Assembly (NCBI GenBank): GCA_016708345.1
Contig: JADJFX010000008.1
Coordinates: forward strand, 124,001-188,000
Reading direction: 5' to 3'
DNA length: 64,000 nt
Source: Candidatus Rhodoferax bjergmarkensis
GTDB taxonomy: Bacteria > Pseudomonadota > Gammaproteobacteria > Burkholderiales > Burkholderiaceae_C
Below the pieces are notes generated by a model. That model was given only the letters and a program-made list of their open reading frames with translations. It did not search any database and had not been told where the DNA came from. Below, in pieces: positions 8,592 to 17,735 of the stretch. A program made the translations under genes and the position numbers. Numbering within the stretch: position 1 is the first letter of the stretch; each line of letters starts with the position of its first letter.

Positions 8592-9755
8592 TTACCCCTG
8601 TGGATAAAAGGTTGAACCTTGCACACAGGGGCTTTGTTGCGGCAGGTGCAGCACAAAACACAATTGATCACCTTCAACGAGCGCCACCAGGTCGCCACCG
8701 GCTTCACGCAGGCTTTTACGCGCCTGGTAGAGGCCCAGCCCCAGCCCGCCGGGGCGACCGCTGGCAAAGGGCTCAAACAGCTTTTCCGGGGCCAGCTCCA
8801 GCGAACTGGCTGGCAAGGGGCACGACAGCCTGACGCGCGCCATCGTGGCTTGTTGCTCGCCAGCCTCTTGCGCCCCATCTTGCACCACACTCTCCAGAGC
8901 GGCACAGGCCTGCGCGTCATGGCCCGCACGCCAGTCTATGGCCAGCTTGGACAGCAGGTTGTCCAGCGCGCGGGCCAACGCGCCGGGGGCAATAAAGGCC
9001 TGTGCCTCGCCGGTGATCAGCATGGCCAGCCCCGCCAGGCGAGCCGCTTGCTCCAGTGCCTGACGCAAGTCCATGCAGCGCGGTGTATCAATCTGCGGTG
9101 ATTTGCCCAGCGCAGCGTTCAGGCGCAGTGCGCGCTCCTGCGCCAGAGGTGCGTTGTCTTTCAGACGCTGCGCTGCCGCCAGCAGGGCGGGCGCATCTTT
9201 GGCACCGGCAAAGTCGGCGCTCACCCAAGACACCCACTGCGCCATGTTGCGCATGTCGTGCTGCAGGTACAGCGACAAACGGGCGCGCTCGGCCAGCGCG
9301 GCCGACAGTGCGCCGGTGCGCTCACGCAGCCGCGTCTCCAGCAACAAGACAAACACCTGGGCGAGCTGGATGGCAAACAGACGCCGCTCTCCACCCCGCA
9401 CGCCGTGGCACAAATGCAGCGTGAGCCGCACTTCGTCGCCACTGACAATCTCAAAAGTCTGATCGCTGGCATTGGGCGGGGCTGCAGCATCCGTCCGCCC
9501 CAGGGCCCCCTGCACTGGCTGGCCGTACCAGTCACCCTCCCAACGCAGGCTTTGCCAGCCAGCATCTTGCAGGACAGGCCACGCGGTCGCCGGAATTTCC
9601 AGCGGCTCCAGATTCTGGCTGGACAGTTGCAGCAAGCTGTGCATGCCTGCTTGGTAGAACCTGGCCCGGCGCGCCAGGCTCAGGCTGGTAAGCCACAGGG
9701 TGACGCCGGCCACCAGGAACACCAGCGACAGGCTATTGAGGACGCCGGATGCCAT
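8592..9755 (-). CDS. Membrane histidine kinase of the pilus locus
   Basis: 387 residues. One or two N-terminal membrane segments (NSLSLVFLVAGVTLWLTSLSLA), a ~130-residue region without a recognisable input domain, a dimerisation helix with the phosphoacceptor in LYLQHDMRNMAQW, and an ATPase domain with N-box ARALDNLLSKLAIDW and G-box GGLGLGLYQARK. The first 23 nt overlap the end of the response regulator gene, so the two are translationally coupled. Probably controls this pilus locus. Confidence 0.85.
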   Translation of the reverse strand: MASGVLNSLSLVFLVAGVTLWLTSLSLARRARFYQAGMHSLLQLSSQNLEPLEIPATAWPVLQDAGWQSLRWEGDWYGQPVQGALGRTDAAAPPNASDQTFEIVSGDEVRLTLHLCHGVRGGERRLFAIQLAQVFVLLLETRLRERTGALSAALAERARLSLYLQHDMRNMAQWVSWVSADFAGAKDAPALLAAAQRLKDNAPLAQERALRLNAALGKSPQIDTPRCMDLRQALEQAARLAGLAMLITGEAQAFIAPGALARALDNLLSKLAIDWRAGHDAQACAALESVVQDGAQEAGEQQATMARVRLSCPLPASSLELAPEKLFEPFASGRPGGLGLGLYQARKSLREAGGDLVALVEGDQLCFVLHLPQQSPCVQGSTFYPQG

Positions 9756-10362
9756 ACTTGTTCAGGTAGTAGTAAACATGCTCACGCGCCAGACCCAGCT
9801 GGCGGGCGGTTTCGGCCACGTTGTAATCCGCGGCGGTGAAGGTGCGCCGCAGCAGCTGCTCTTCGGCGGCCGCACCGGCCTCCTTGGGGCCTTCGCCAAT
9901 GCGGGTGGTGATGTGCAGCCTAGCTTGGCCCTCTCGTTCGCTGCGCGCTTCTTCTCTGGCAAACAATTGCGCCCTGCGCAGGGCTTGGAGCACGGCGTCC
10001 AGGGTGACGGGTTTGAGCAAAAAATCAAACGCGCCCCGGCGCACCGCCTCGCGCGCGGCTGACGCATCGTCTTGCCCGGTCAGCACCAAAATTTTCAGGT
10101 TAGGGGCTATGCGCAGCCCTTCGTCGAGCACGGCCAGCCCTTCGCGCATGGTGCTGGGCTGGGGCGGCAGGCCCAGGTCGAGCAGCACCAGCACCGGGGC
10201 ACTAGGCTGCGCCAGGCAAGCCAGGGCTTGGGTGCGGTCTTGCGCGGTTTGCACCGTAAAGCCGTTGTCGCGCAAGGAAGCGGCAAGGTAGCCGCTCAGG
10301 GCCGCGTCGTCCTCCACCAGCAGCACAGCACTGTTTGCGGCGGCGCTGGCTTGGGATCGCAT
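9733..10362 (-). CDS. Response regulator with FIS-type HTH
   Basis: 209 residues. Receiver domain (VLLVEDDAALSGYL, phosphoacceptor Asp in VLVLLDLGLPP, conserved LVLTGQDD and Lys in FLLKPV), then a short C-terminal FIS-like helix-turn-helix (DYNVAETARQLGLAREHVYYYLNKYGI). There is no sigma-54-activating AAA domain, so it resembles the ActR/PrrA architecture. Partner of the overlapping kinase gene; expected to bind DNA near the pilin or msh promoters (inference). Confidence 0.9.
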   Translation of the reverse strand: MRSQASAAANSAVLLVEDDAALSGYLAASLRDNGFTVQTAQDRTQALACLAQPSAPVLVLLDLGLPPQPSTMREGLAVLDEGLRIAPNLKILVLTGQDDASAAREAVRRGAFDFLLKPVTLDAVLQALRRAQLFAREEARSEREGQARLHITTRIGEGPKEAGAAAEEQLLRRTFTAADYNVAETARQLGLAREHVYYYLNKYGIRRPQ

Positions 10363-10377
10363 GTCTGGTGCCTGCGG

Positions 10378-10617
10378 CTATTCGCCGCGCGTCCAGCTTG
10401 AGAGCATGGGCAATACGGCCAGAGCGAAACCGATCGCTATGCAGGCCATGCCGCCCATGGCCCGGGCCAGGGCCCAGTCGGTGCTGGTCTCAGGGCTGAC
10501 CGCCATCAGCGCGTAACCGGCCAGAATCAGGAGCACGCCAACCAAAATCAAGATGCGCCGACGCCTGGTGCGCGAGCGGTAGCGCGCGTGAGAGAGTTCG
10601 GCAAATTCCGAATTCAT
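10378..10617 (-). CDS. Small two-helix membrane protein
   Basis: 79 residues with an Arg-rich cytoplasmic N-terminus (YRSRTRRRR) and two hydrophobic segments (ILILVGVLLILAGYALMA and MACIAIGFALAVLPML). I do not recognise the family. It overlaps the mshK-like gene by 4 nt (ATGA) and precedes the response regulator by 15 nt, so it is translated within the msh transcript. Confidence 0.7.
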   Translation of the reverse strand: MNSEFAELSHARYRSRTRRRRILILVGVLLILAGYALMAVSPETSTDWALARAMGGMACIAIGFALAVLPMLSSWTRGE

Positions 10618-11075
10618 TTTGAGGGGGGCTTGGTGACGGTTACGGTGCCGGGCACCACCACATCGCTGCGCACACCGCTGAGGGTGTCAATGGCCTCACC
10701 CACCCGCAAACGCCGCCCTGCCACCAGCGCATCCACCCCCTGCAGGGTGGGCGTTTGGGCTTGCCCTTGCGGCAGCGCTTTGCCGTTGATCCATACCGTA
10801 CTGTTGCCCCCATCACGGCGCACCACCCCCTGCAGGTGGGAGACGCTGGTGGTGGCTTCCTGTTCGCCGGTTTGGGTTTGGGGCTGGCGCGCCCGGATGA
10901 TTTGTTCGCGCTGCGCCGGGGTGAAAAGCAAGGTGCCCAGCGTTTCGGGAGCCGCAGCAGCCGGGGTATTAGCCGGGGTATTGCCTGCAGCCAACGCAGC
11001 GTGACAAGCCAGTGCCATGGCACTGGCCCAAGCCAGACGGTGGGTTATGCGTGGCAGTAGCAAGGGTGTTTTCAT
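10614..11075 (-). CDS. MshK-like pilus biogenesis protein
   Basis: 153-residue exported protein with a signal peptide (RLAWASAMALACHAALA). The mature part resembles short MshK/PilP-like proteins: TLLFTPAQREQIIRARQ, then a small beta domain SVSHLQGVVRRDGGNSTVWINGK. Position after the MshJ-like gene supports the assignment; sequence similarity within this family is weak, so the name rests largely on gene order. Confidence 0.65.
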   Translation of the reverse strand: MKTPLLLPRITHRLAWASAMALACHAALAAGNTPANTPAAAAPETLGTLLFTPAQREQIIRARQPQTQTGEQEATTSVSHLQGVVRRDGGNSTVWINGKALPQGQAQTPTLQGVDALVAGRRLRVGEAIDTLSGVRSDVVVPGTVTVTKPPSK

Positions 11076-11092
11076 GGCTCAGGCTGGTTTCA

Positions 11093-11740
11093 TCAGTTCG
11101 AGGCCGTTGCGGCAGGCACTTCGGACGCAGGTGCGGACGCTGCAGAAGTGGCAGGTGCTGGTGGTGCAATGCTGACAAAGCGCAGCACACACTGGGCCGT
11201 CAAGCCACTGTCTTTGGGGTCATGAAATTTGCAGGCGTTGACACGAAAACGCCCTGTGACCTGGGCGCGGTAGTCCCGGATCAGTGCAAGCACTTCAGTC
11301 TCCAGGGTGTCGCGCATTTCAAATTGCAGGTCATGCATGAGTGGCGCAGGCAGCTCGGCTTCTGCCACAGGCTCGGTCATGCTGGCCATTGGTTTGGGGG
11401 CCTGCAGTTGCAGGGTCAGACTGCCAACCAAGCCCAATTTTTGGTGGTTTTCCTGCAACTGCTCCAGCCACAGGGGACGGTCCGGGTTGGCCACCAGGCC
11501 CTGTTCACGAAGCTGCTGGTAGCGCTGGATGTTGGCGCGCACATTGCGCAAGTCAGCCTCCCGGCTGTCTTGCAGCTCCTTTTGCGTTTGCAAGGTGGAC
11601 TGCAGCTGGGCCACGCCATTGCTGAGGTGGTTGGCCAGGTAACGCAGGCCAAACACCACGGCCACGCTGAGCGCCACCACACCAGCCAGCAGCCACAGGC
11701 TGCGCCTGGCGAGCAACAAGATGGGCTTCCAGCTGTTCAT
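11093..11740 (-). CDS. MshJ/PilO-like inner-membrane protein
   Basis: 215 residues: one N-terminal transmembrane helix (LLAGVVALSVAVVFGLRYLA), a coiled coil (about residues 40-85, QLQSTLQTQKELQDSREADL), and a periplasmic ferredoxin-like domain, the plan of PilO/MshJ. Pairs with the MshI-like protein to form the inner-membrane alignment platform. The start at 11740 gives an ATGA overlap with the upstream gene; a longer frame to 11800 lies inside that gene. Confidence 0.75.
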   Translation of the reverse strand: MNSWKPILLLARRSLWLLAGVVALSVAVVFGLRYLANHLSNGVAQLQSTLQTQKELQDSREADLRNVRANIQRYQQLREQGLVANPDRPLWLEQLQENHQKLGLVGSLTLQLQAPKPMASMTEPVAEAELPAPLMHDLQFEMRDTLETEVLALIRDYRAQVTGRFRVNACKFHDPKDSGLTAQCVLRFVSIAPPAPATSAASAPASEVPAATASN

Positions 11741-13221
11741 GGCTTCTCGCTTGCAGTGGGTGGCTGCGCTGGCTGTGAGGCTGGCAGTGTCATGCACCAC
11801 ACCATGTCGCGCTCGGCATGCTGCTGGGTGCTGCTGGTATGGATGTCGCCGGCGTGCAAGTGCTTTGCCGGGTCTTGAACCAACTTGGCACCCGCTAACT
11901 GCCCCAGCTGGTCAGAGATGGTGCCCGCTTGGCTTTGCAACTGACGCGGTTTGAGGTGACCCTCCAGCAACACGGTCATGTGCATCTCTACTTTGCGACC
12001 TGGCGGCTCTGCAGGCGCAGCGTCGGGGGCAGGCTCGACCACCGGGGCGGCACTGGCACCGGACTGCGTGTCTTGGACGCACGCGCTGTCCTTGGCATCG
12101 AGAAGCTGCCACTGCAGGGCTTTCAAGCGCGCGCCGGGAATATTGTCAATAACCCGTGACAGGCGCAGCAGGTCAGACTGCAGGTCGGGGGTTTGCACAA
12201 TTTCTTCGGTGTCCACCGCCAGCGCCTGGCGCACCAGTGCGGGCGGAACACCAAAACTCTCGATCGATTGGTCGATTTTGGCCAGTTGTGCCGTGCTTTG
12301 GTCCAGAGAAGCCTGCACTTGCACGCGCTCGCGCTCGGCCTGAACGCTGGCGCTCAGGCTGCCACTGGCGAACCACAAAGCCAGTGCAACGCTGATGGCA
12401 CAGCCCAGATAAGCCAACTTTTCGAGATTGCGGGCCAAGAATGAGGCGCGAAACGACACAGGGGCCAGTTGCCCGGGCGGATTTTTGCAGACCAGGTCGA
12501 ACAGCAGGTGATGCCAATCCCGGCTCGCACCGGGATTCCACTGCGCCGGGGGCTCCACCACATCGAGCCGGTCCCTCGCCAATGCGTCCGCCAACCCGTC
12601 AGCACCGCCCAGCAGCAAGGCACCGAAGCGCTTGCTGTTGCGCTCGATCACATGGGTGTTTTCCAGATGGCGCAGGGTACGGATGACCTCTGCCGCCTGC
12701 TCTGAGGCCACAGCGCTGGTACCAATCAAGCGGGTGAGCACCGGCAAGCGCTGGCGCAAAAACAAAATGCGCATGCTGCCAGCCTGGCACCAAACCACAA
12801 ACAAATTGGCTGGCATGGATTTGTGCTGCCCCAACTGCGTCAGCAGCATGGAAGTGCTCCAGACCCCTGCCAGCGGTGCCATACACTTGGCCAGCGCCGC
12901 CTGCACACGTTCCCCCGGCTCCACCGCAGTAAAGGTTTGCACGGGCGGGGCCAGGCGGGCCATCAGGCCACCTTCAACCCGGGGCGCGAGCGCCAACCGG
13001 AAAACCGTCTCCGGAAATTTGCTGGCAAGCTGGCGCTGAATGTAGCTCACGCGGTCTGCACCAAAAATGCGCGGCACGTTGATTTCGACAAAGGCTTCTT
13101 CCGCCAGGTCGGTCACCACCCAGACCGGGCCTTGGCCGGGGCCGCTGGCGCTGCCCCACCCGGCCGCGGTTTTCTCCCACCACACGGGGCCTGCTGCGCT
13201 GATGTGCAAAACGGTGGCCAT
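11737..13221 (-). CDS. MshI-like pilus assembly protein (PilM/PilN-type)
   Basis: 494 residues. N-terminal ~300 residues form a cytoplasmic actin-like region, then a single membrane helix (AYLGCAISVALALWFASGSL), a coiled coil (VQAERERVQVQASLDQSTAQ) and a periplasmic C-terminal domain with a Pro/Ala linker. This PilM-plus-PilN layout in one chain is typical of MshI. Its stop overlaps the next start (ATGA). Confidence 0.75.
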   Translation of the reverse strand: MATVLHISAAGPVWWEKTAAGWGSASGPGQGPVWVVTDLAEEAFVEINVPRIFGADRVSYIQRQLASKFPETVFRLALAPRVEGGLMARLAPPVQTFTAVEPGERVQAALAKCMAPLAGVWSTSMLLTQLGQHKSMPANLFVVWCQAGSMRILFLRQRLPVLTRLIGTSAVASEQAAEVIRTLRHLENTHVIERNSKRFGALLLGGADGLADALARDRLDVVEPPAQWNPGASRDWHHLLFDLVCKNPPGQLAPVSFRASFLARNLEKLAYLGCAISVALALWFASGSLSASVQAERERVQVQASLDQSTAQLAKIDQSIESFGVPPALVRQALAVDTEEIVQTPDLQSDLLRLSRVIDNIPGARLKALQWQLLDAKDSACVQDTQSGASAAPVVEPAPDAAPAEPPGRKVEMHMTVLLEGHLKPRQLQSQAGTISDQLGQLAGAKLVQDPAKHLHAGDIHTSSTQQHAERDMVWCMTLPASQPAQPPTASEKP

Positions 13222-13226
13222 GATGA

Positions 13227-14426
13227 CTAGGTTTTCATTTTGGAAATGGTGTCATAAATCGGGCCCAGCACGGCCAGCATGATCCAGCCCAAGATGAGGC
13301 CCATGACAACCGTGAGCGCCGGCTCGATCATGGCCTGCACTTTGCTGATGGATTCATCAATGTCACGGGAGTAAAAATAACTGATGTTGGCCAAGGAGGT
13401 GTCCAGCGCCCCGGTGGATTCTCCGACCTTGATCATGCGAATCACAAAGGTGGGAAACAGTTGCTCGCTGGCAAAACTCTCGGAAATCGAGGTGCCGGTC
13501 ATGACCCGCTCACGCGCACGTCGGATGGCATTTTGAATGACGAGGTTGGTGGAAATTTTTTCGCAGTAAGTGAGGCCGTCAATCAGCGGAATACCAGTGC
13601 GGTACATCAAGGCCAGGGTGTCGGCAAAACGCGCCATGGTCATTTTTTTGAGCACAGGGCCCAGCACCGGCATGGTGAGTTGCATCTGGTGCAGCTTGTA
13701 GCGCACCCCCGGAAACGCGGCTGATAGCGCCAAAATAGAAACCACCACCAGCGGCGGCACTGACAGCAAAGCCCACCAGTATTCAACAAAAATGCCGGAC
13801 AGACCAATCAAGAGACGGGTTTGCAGGGGTATTTCCTGACCCAGGTTTTTCAAAAACCCGATGAGCTGGGGCACGAGGTAAATCATGAGAAAAAACACCA
13901 CGCCGCCGATGATGACAAACACAAAGGCTGGGTAGGTCAGCAGTTTTTTGGTTTGCGTGGCCATTTCGTCCTGCCATTTCAGGGAGCGCACAATCTCCTT
14001 GAGCACATCGGGCAACTGGCCGGTGACCTCGCCGGAGCGGATCAGATTGACCACCGTGTCGGAAAACACGCCGGGGAAAAAGCCCACAGCCTCGCCCAAT
14101 GTGGAGCCGGACTCGATTTTTTCAAACAAGCTGCCGGCCAGGTTGCGCCCGGCGGGTGTGTCAGAGGCATCACGCAAATCAGCCAGCGACTCCAAAATAG
14201 GCACCCCGGCGCGCACCAGCATCTCCAACTGAAACAAAATCCCCAGCACCTCACGGCGCGGCATTGATTTGATGGCCGTGCTGCCCGAGCTCACAACCTT
14301 GGCCGACAACAGCGACAGGTCTATGCGCTTGAGCTGGGCTTCCAGGTCAATCTCATGCAGCGCTTCAACCCGGCCCTTGGTGACGCTGCCGTCCTGACTG
14401 GCTGCACGGTATTGGTAGAGCGGCAT
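13227..14426 (-). CDS. mshG: MshG-like type IV pilus/type II secretion platform protein
   Basis: 399-residue GspF/PilC-family inner-membrane protein. Begins MPLYQYRAASQDGSVTKGRVEA and carries two T2SSF domains (LGILFQLEMLVRAGVPILESL and FADTLALMYRTGIPLIDGL) with membrane segments after each (VFVIIGGVVFFLMIYLV; LTVVMGLILGWIMLAVLG). The platform couples ATPase motion to pilin insertion. Its ATG shares one base with the mshE stop. Confidence 0.92.
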   Translation of the reverse strand: MPLYQYRAASQDGSVTKGRVEALHEIDLEAQLKRIDLSLLSAKVVSSGSTAIKSMPRREVLGILFQLEMLVRAGVPILESLADLRDASDTPAGRNLAGSLFEKIESGSTLGEAVGFFPGVFSDTVVNLIRSGEVTGQLPDVLKEIVRSLKWQDEMATQTKKLLTYPAFVFVIIGGVVFFLMIYLVPQLIGFLKNLGQEIPLQTRLLIGLSGIFVEYWWALLSVPPLVVVSILALSAAFPGVRYKLHQMQLTMPVLGPVLKKMTMARFADTLALMYRTGIPLIDGLTYCEKISTNLVIQNAIRRARERVMTGTSISESFASEQLFPTFVIRMIKVGESTGALDTSLANISYFYSRDIDESISKVQAMIEPALTVVMGLILGWIMLAVLGPIYDTISKMKT

Positions 14427-16144
14427 CAGGCAATCAGTTCAGTGAGGTCAACCACCCGGCCAACTTCCTCAATGGTGGTGATGCCTTCGCGCACACGGCG
14501 CAGGCCGTCTTCTGCCATGGAGACAAAACCCGCTTTGCGCACATGATCGAGCAGAACTTTCAGGCTGGCACGCTGGGTGACCAGCTCATCGAGCGCAGCA
14601 TCAAACTTGAGCAACTCCAAAATGAACGTGCGGCCTTTGTAACCGGAGTGCTCACAGGCCGGGCAACCCACCGGCTTGTGCAACTGGTGCGCCGCGCCCG
14701 GCGCTATGCCCAGCAATTGCAGTTCGATTTCACTGGGATCATGAGGCTCTTTGCATTTGGGGCACAGGGTGCGCAAGAGGCGCTGGGCCACGATGCCGAT
14801 CACGTTACCGGCCAGCACCTCGGGTTTGATGCCCAGGTCAACCAACCGGGGAATGGAGCGAATGGCGGAATTGGTGTGCAGGGTAGAAAACACCTGGTGC
14901 CCGGTCATGGCAGCGCGAAAAGCCATTTCGGCGGTATCGGTGTCGCGCACCTCACCCACCAGAATAATGTCGGGGTCCTGGCGCATCATGGAGCGAATGC
15001 CTTCGGCAAAGTCCATTTTTACCGAATCAGACAGCGAGGTCTGGCGGATCATGGGCATCGGGTATTCCACCGGGTCTTCCAGCGTCATGATGTTGACGCC
15101 CTCTTGGTTCAAATGGCCCAAAATGGAATACAGCGTGGTGGTTTTGCCCGAACCGGTGGGCCCCGTCACCAGCAAAATGCCTTCCGGGCGCGAGAGCATC
15201 AGCTGCATGGTGTTGAACTGATCGTCCGACAGGCCCAGCGAGGCCAACGGCACAATGCCGCGCTTGCGGTCCAGAATGCGCAGCACAAAGTTCTCGCCGT
15301 GGATGGTGGGCTGCACGGCGGAGCGAAAGTCCACCTGACGCCCGGAGATGGTCAGCGAAATGCGGCCATCTTGCGGTGCCCGCGTTTCGGCAATGTTCAT
15401 GCCGGCCATCACCTTCAGGCGCACCACCATGGCCGACCAGTAGCGCAAGTGCAGGGAGCGCACCTGGCGCAGCACACCATCAATGCGGTAGCGAATGCGC
15501 AAAAACTGGGTTTCGGGCTCAAAGTGAATATCGGATGCGTTGCGCAGCGTGGCATCGGCCAGCAGCGAATCCATCAGCCGCACCACCGGGTGGCTGTAGC
15601 CCTCGGTGGCCTGGGTCAGGCTGGCAACGTCGATGTTGCCGGTCTCCAGCTCATGCAAGATGCCGTCAATCGACAGCTCATGGCCATAAAACTGCTCGAT
15701 GGCCGACAAAATTTCAGCACTGCTGGCCAAGCGCCATTGAATGGTGGGGCCACCGGCGAGCAAGGCGGTGATCTGGTCCACCGCCACAATGTCATTGGGG
15801 TTGGCGCTGGCAATCACCAGCTCATTGGTGCGGGCATCCAGACTGGCCGGAAACAGCGCGTGCCGCTTGGCCAGGGCCTTGGGAATCAGCGCCAACGCCG
15901 CCTGGTTGGCCACAATGCCTTTGAGGCTGATGGCTTTTTCACCCAGGTTGGCAGCCAGCGCACTGCGCATGGCTTCTTCGGTGGTAAAGCCCAGCGCCAG
16001 CAAGGCTTCGCCCAGCGGTTTGCCGGAGCTTTTCTGCTCCATCAGTGCAATGCGCAGCTGGTCCTGGCTGATCAGCCCGAGCTGAATCAGCCGGTCACCG
16101 AGTCGAACGGGCGGCGCGCCGCCAGGAGCTTGGGGAGCGCTCAT
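14426..16144 (-). CDS. mshE: MshE-like pilus extension ATPase with c-di-GMP-binding N-domain
   Basis: 572-residue GspE/PilB-family hexameric ATPase. The N-terminus (residues ~14-60) matches the MshEN pattern: RLGDRLIQLGLISQDQL, then Gln37, LGEALLALGFTTEEAM, the two short motifs that bind c-di-GMP in MshE. The core has Walker A GPTGSGKTTTL, Asp box LEDPVEYP, Walker B ILVGEVRDTDTAEMA, the His box, and a tetracysteine zinc site (CPKC, CPAC). Expected to power pilus extension in response to c-di-GMP. Confidence 0.93.
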   Translation of the reverse strand: MSAPQAPGGAPPVRLGDRLIQLGLISQDQLRIALMEQKSSGKPLGEALLALGFTTEEAMRSALAANLGEKAISLKGIVANQAALALIPKALAKRHALFPASLDARTNELVIASANPNDIVAVDQITALLAGGPTIQWRLASSAEILSAIEQFYGHELSIDGILHELETGNIDVASLTQATEGYSHPVVRLMDSLLADATLRNASDIHFEPETQFLRIRYRIDGVLRQVRSLHLRYWSAMVVRLKVMAGMNIAETRAPQDGRISLTISGRQVDFRSAVQPTIHGENFVLRILDRKRGIVPLASLGLSDDQFNTMQLMLSRPEGILLVTGPTGSGKTTTLYSILGHLNQEGVNIMTLEDPVEYPMPMIRQTSLSDSVKMDFAEGIRSMMRQDPDIILVGEVRDTDTAEMAFRAAMTGHQVFSTLHTNSAIRSIPRLVDLGIKPEVLAGNVIGIVAQRLLRTLCPKCKEPHDPSEIELQLLGIAPGAAHQLHKPVGCPACEHSGYKGRTFILELLKFDAALDELVTQRASLKVLLDHVRKAGFVSMAEDGLRRVREGITTIEEVGRVVDLTELIA

Positions 16145-17376
16145 GGATTGGATTGCGCAGGCGTTGCGAGCGCTTGGCGCAGTTGGTCAAGCCGCTGGCG
16201 CACGGTTTCCAAAGAAAAGGCATTGACGGCGTTGGGCGGGGCCTTTTCAGCCAGCGTGAGCACCCGCTGGTACTGAACTGCGGCCCGGGCACTGTGCCCC
16301 AGCCGGTCCAGCGCCACGGCGTGGTTGTAGGCATGCAGCGGGTTGGCGGGTTCCACCCTTTGAGCGCGTTCAAAAAACTGCGCTGCATCGGCCAGCAAAC
16401 CATCACGCACCAAGGCATGGCCTGCTGTGGACAAAGCCAGCGCGGAATCGGGCTGGCGTGCGGCCAGCTCCTGCGCCCGGCGCGGGGATGTGCTGGCACT
16501 GAGTTCGGCATCAAGCCCCAGCAAGGCCGCACTGGCAATGGTGTTGCCAGGCTCTTGGCGCAGCACCCGGCGGTAATACGCCTGGGCCTCGTCACGCAAG
16601 CCTTTTTGCCGGGCAATGTAAGCCAAACCCAGCAGCGCATCGCGCTCTTCAGGGTTGTCGCCCAGTGCCTGGCCATACAGCCGCGCCGCCTCGTCCAGAC
16701 GACCTTCAAGCAGCGCAGAATAACCATTCTCCAGTGGACTCGGGCCACGGGTTCTGGCCACCACACCTGGTTTGGCAGCTGTTTCACTCAACGCCACCTC
16801 GGTGCCAGCCGGCGACTTCGGCAACGCCACTTTGGCACTTGCCACAGGGGCCGCATCGGGCGCACTGGCAAGCCCGCTTGGCGGTGCTGCGACACCCATG
16901 CGGGCCGGGGCAGCAGATTTCAACTGCGGCGTTGTTGGCCGACCCACCGGCGCGGTCTTGGTGGACGCCTTGGCTGTGCTGGCAGGCGATGCAGCAGGTT
17001 CAGGCGCAGAAGGGACAGATTCAGACGTGACAGGCTCAGAAGCTGCAGGTTCAGCGGCCAATGGCTCCGGCGCTTGTGCGCCAACGGGCCCGGCGACCTG
17101 ACTTGGCGCGGCGAGCTGTGAACCTGAGTCACCCAGACCGCTCAGGAACAAGGCCCCCAGCCCCAGCATCAAGACTGCGGCCACACCGCCCAGAATCAGC
17201 ACCCGACGGCGCGAGTGGGATGACCCTAGAGGTTTTTGACCGTAGGCCCGTCGAATGTCCTGCGCCACCTGGGCTTGATCGACCTGCGGGGCCGCGCGCA
17301 GCTCGGGTGCAGATGCAGGCACGCTGGCGGGCTTTGGGACGCTGGCGGCTGCGCGGGGTGGCTCTTTTTCAGGCAC
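16141..17376 (-). CDS. MshN-like TPR protein, C-terminal part of a frameshifted gene
   Basis: 411-residue frame with a Pro/Ala-rich cytoplasmic start, one membrane helix (VLILGGVAAVLMLGLGALFL), a Pro/Ala/Ser-rich periplasmic linker and about five tetratricopeptide repeats (GRLDEAARLYGQALGDNPEE, then RDEAQAYYRRVLRQEPGN). The only nearby start is a GTG at 17376 without a ribosome-binding site. The frame stays open upstream as HPAQEPSPPANTPPAPVAV, which fuses naturally to the preceding frame if one C is restored near 17427. Best read as part of one mshN gene, 16141-17735, of about 531 residues. Confidence 0.75.
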   Translation of the reverse strand: MPEKEPPRAAASVPKPASVPASAPELRAAPQVDQAQVAQDIRRAYGQKPLGSSHSRRRVLILGGVAAVLMLGLGALFLSGLGDSGSQLAAPSQVAGPVGAQAPEPLAAEPAASEPVTSESVPSAPEPAASPASTAKASTKTAPVGRPTTPQLKSAAPARMGVAAPPSGLASAPDAAPVASAKVALPKSPAGTEVALSETAAKPGVVARTRGPSPLENGYSALLEGRLDEAARLYGQALGDNPEERDALLGLAYIARQKGLRDEAQAYYRRVLRQEPGNTIASAALLGLDAELSASTSPRRAQELAARQPDSALALSTAGHALVRDGLLADAAQFFERAQRVEPANPLHAYNHAVALDRLGHSARAAVQYQRVLTLAEKAPPNAVNAFSLETVRQRLDQLRQALATPAQSNP

Positions 17377-17378
17377 TG

Positions 17379-17735
17379 CTACTGGCGCAGGGGGCGTGTT
17401 GGCGGGCGGGCTGGGCTCCTGGGCAGGGTGACCAAGGGTGCAGCGGATGCAATGGGGGGAACGGGAGAAGCAGGTTCAGCGGTTGGGGCGGGTGCTTCAA
17501 GCGTGAGTTCCAAAGCCGGCTCCACTCGGGTGGAAACTGCGGCTGGTGCTACCTGAACTGCGACTGGCATCGGTTCAGGCTCATGCACCAAGTGAGGAAA
17601 TGAGGCTTCGACTGGCGGCACATCTTGCAGCTTGAGCTCGTCCGCAAGCTCGGTCCTGGCTGGTGCGACACTCGCCGCCAACGCTTTCTCTTTGTCCCGG
17701 CTGGCGCGCTGCAGGGCCTCGAGTAACAGACTCAT
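17379..17735 (-). CDS. MshN-like protein, N-terminal part of a frameshifted gene
   Basis: 118-residue frame starting MSLLLEALQRASRDKEKALA, the amphipathic N-terminus seen in GspB/MshN-type proteins, followed by a Pro/Ala-rich linker and a stop 2 nt before the next frame. Too short and lacking its membrane helix, so almost certainly the 5' end of the gene continuing at 16141-17376. The ATG overlaps the mshL stop (ATGA). Confidence 0.72.
   Translation of the reverse strand: MSLLLEALQRASRDKEKALAASVAPARTELADELKLQDVPPVEASFPHLVHEPEPMPVAVQVAPAAVSTRVEPALELTLEAPAPTAEPASPVPPIASAAPLVTLPRSPARPPTRPLRQ

Noticed and set aside
14543..16276. A 577-codon open frame on the plus strand
   Set aside because: It is antisense to mshE, has His/Gln/Gly-rich composition typical of reverse frames in GC-rich DNA, and has no recognisable domain.
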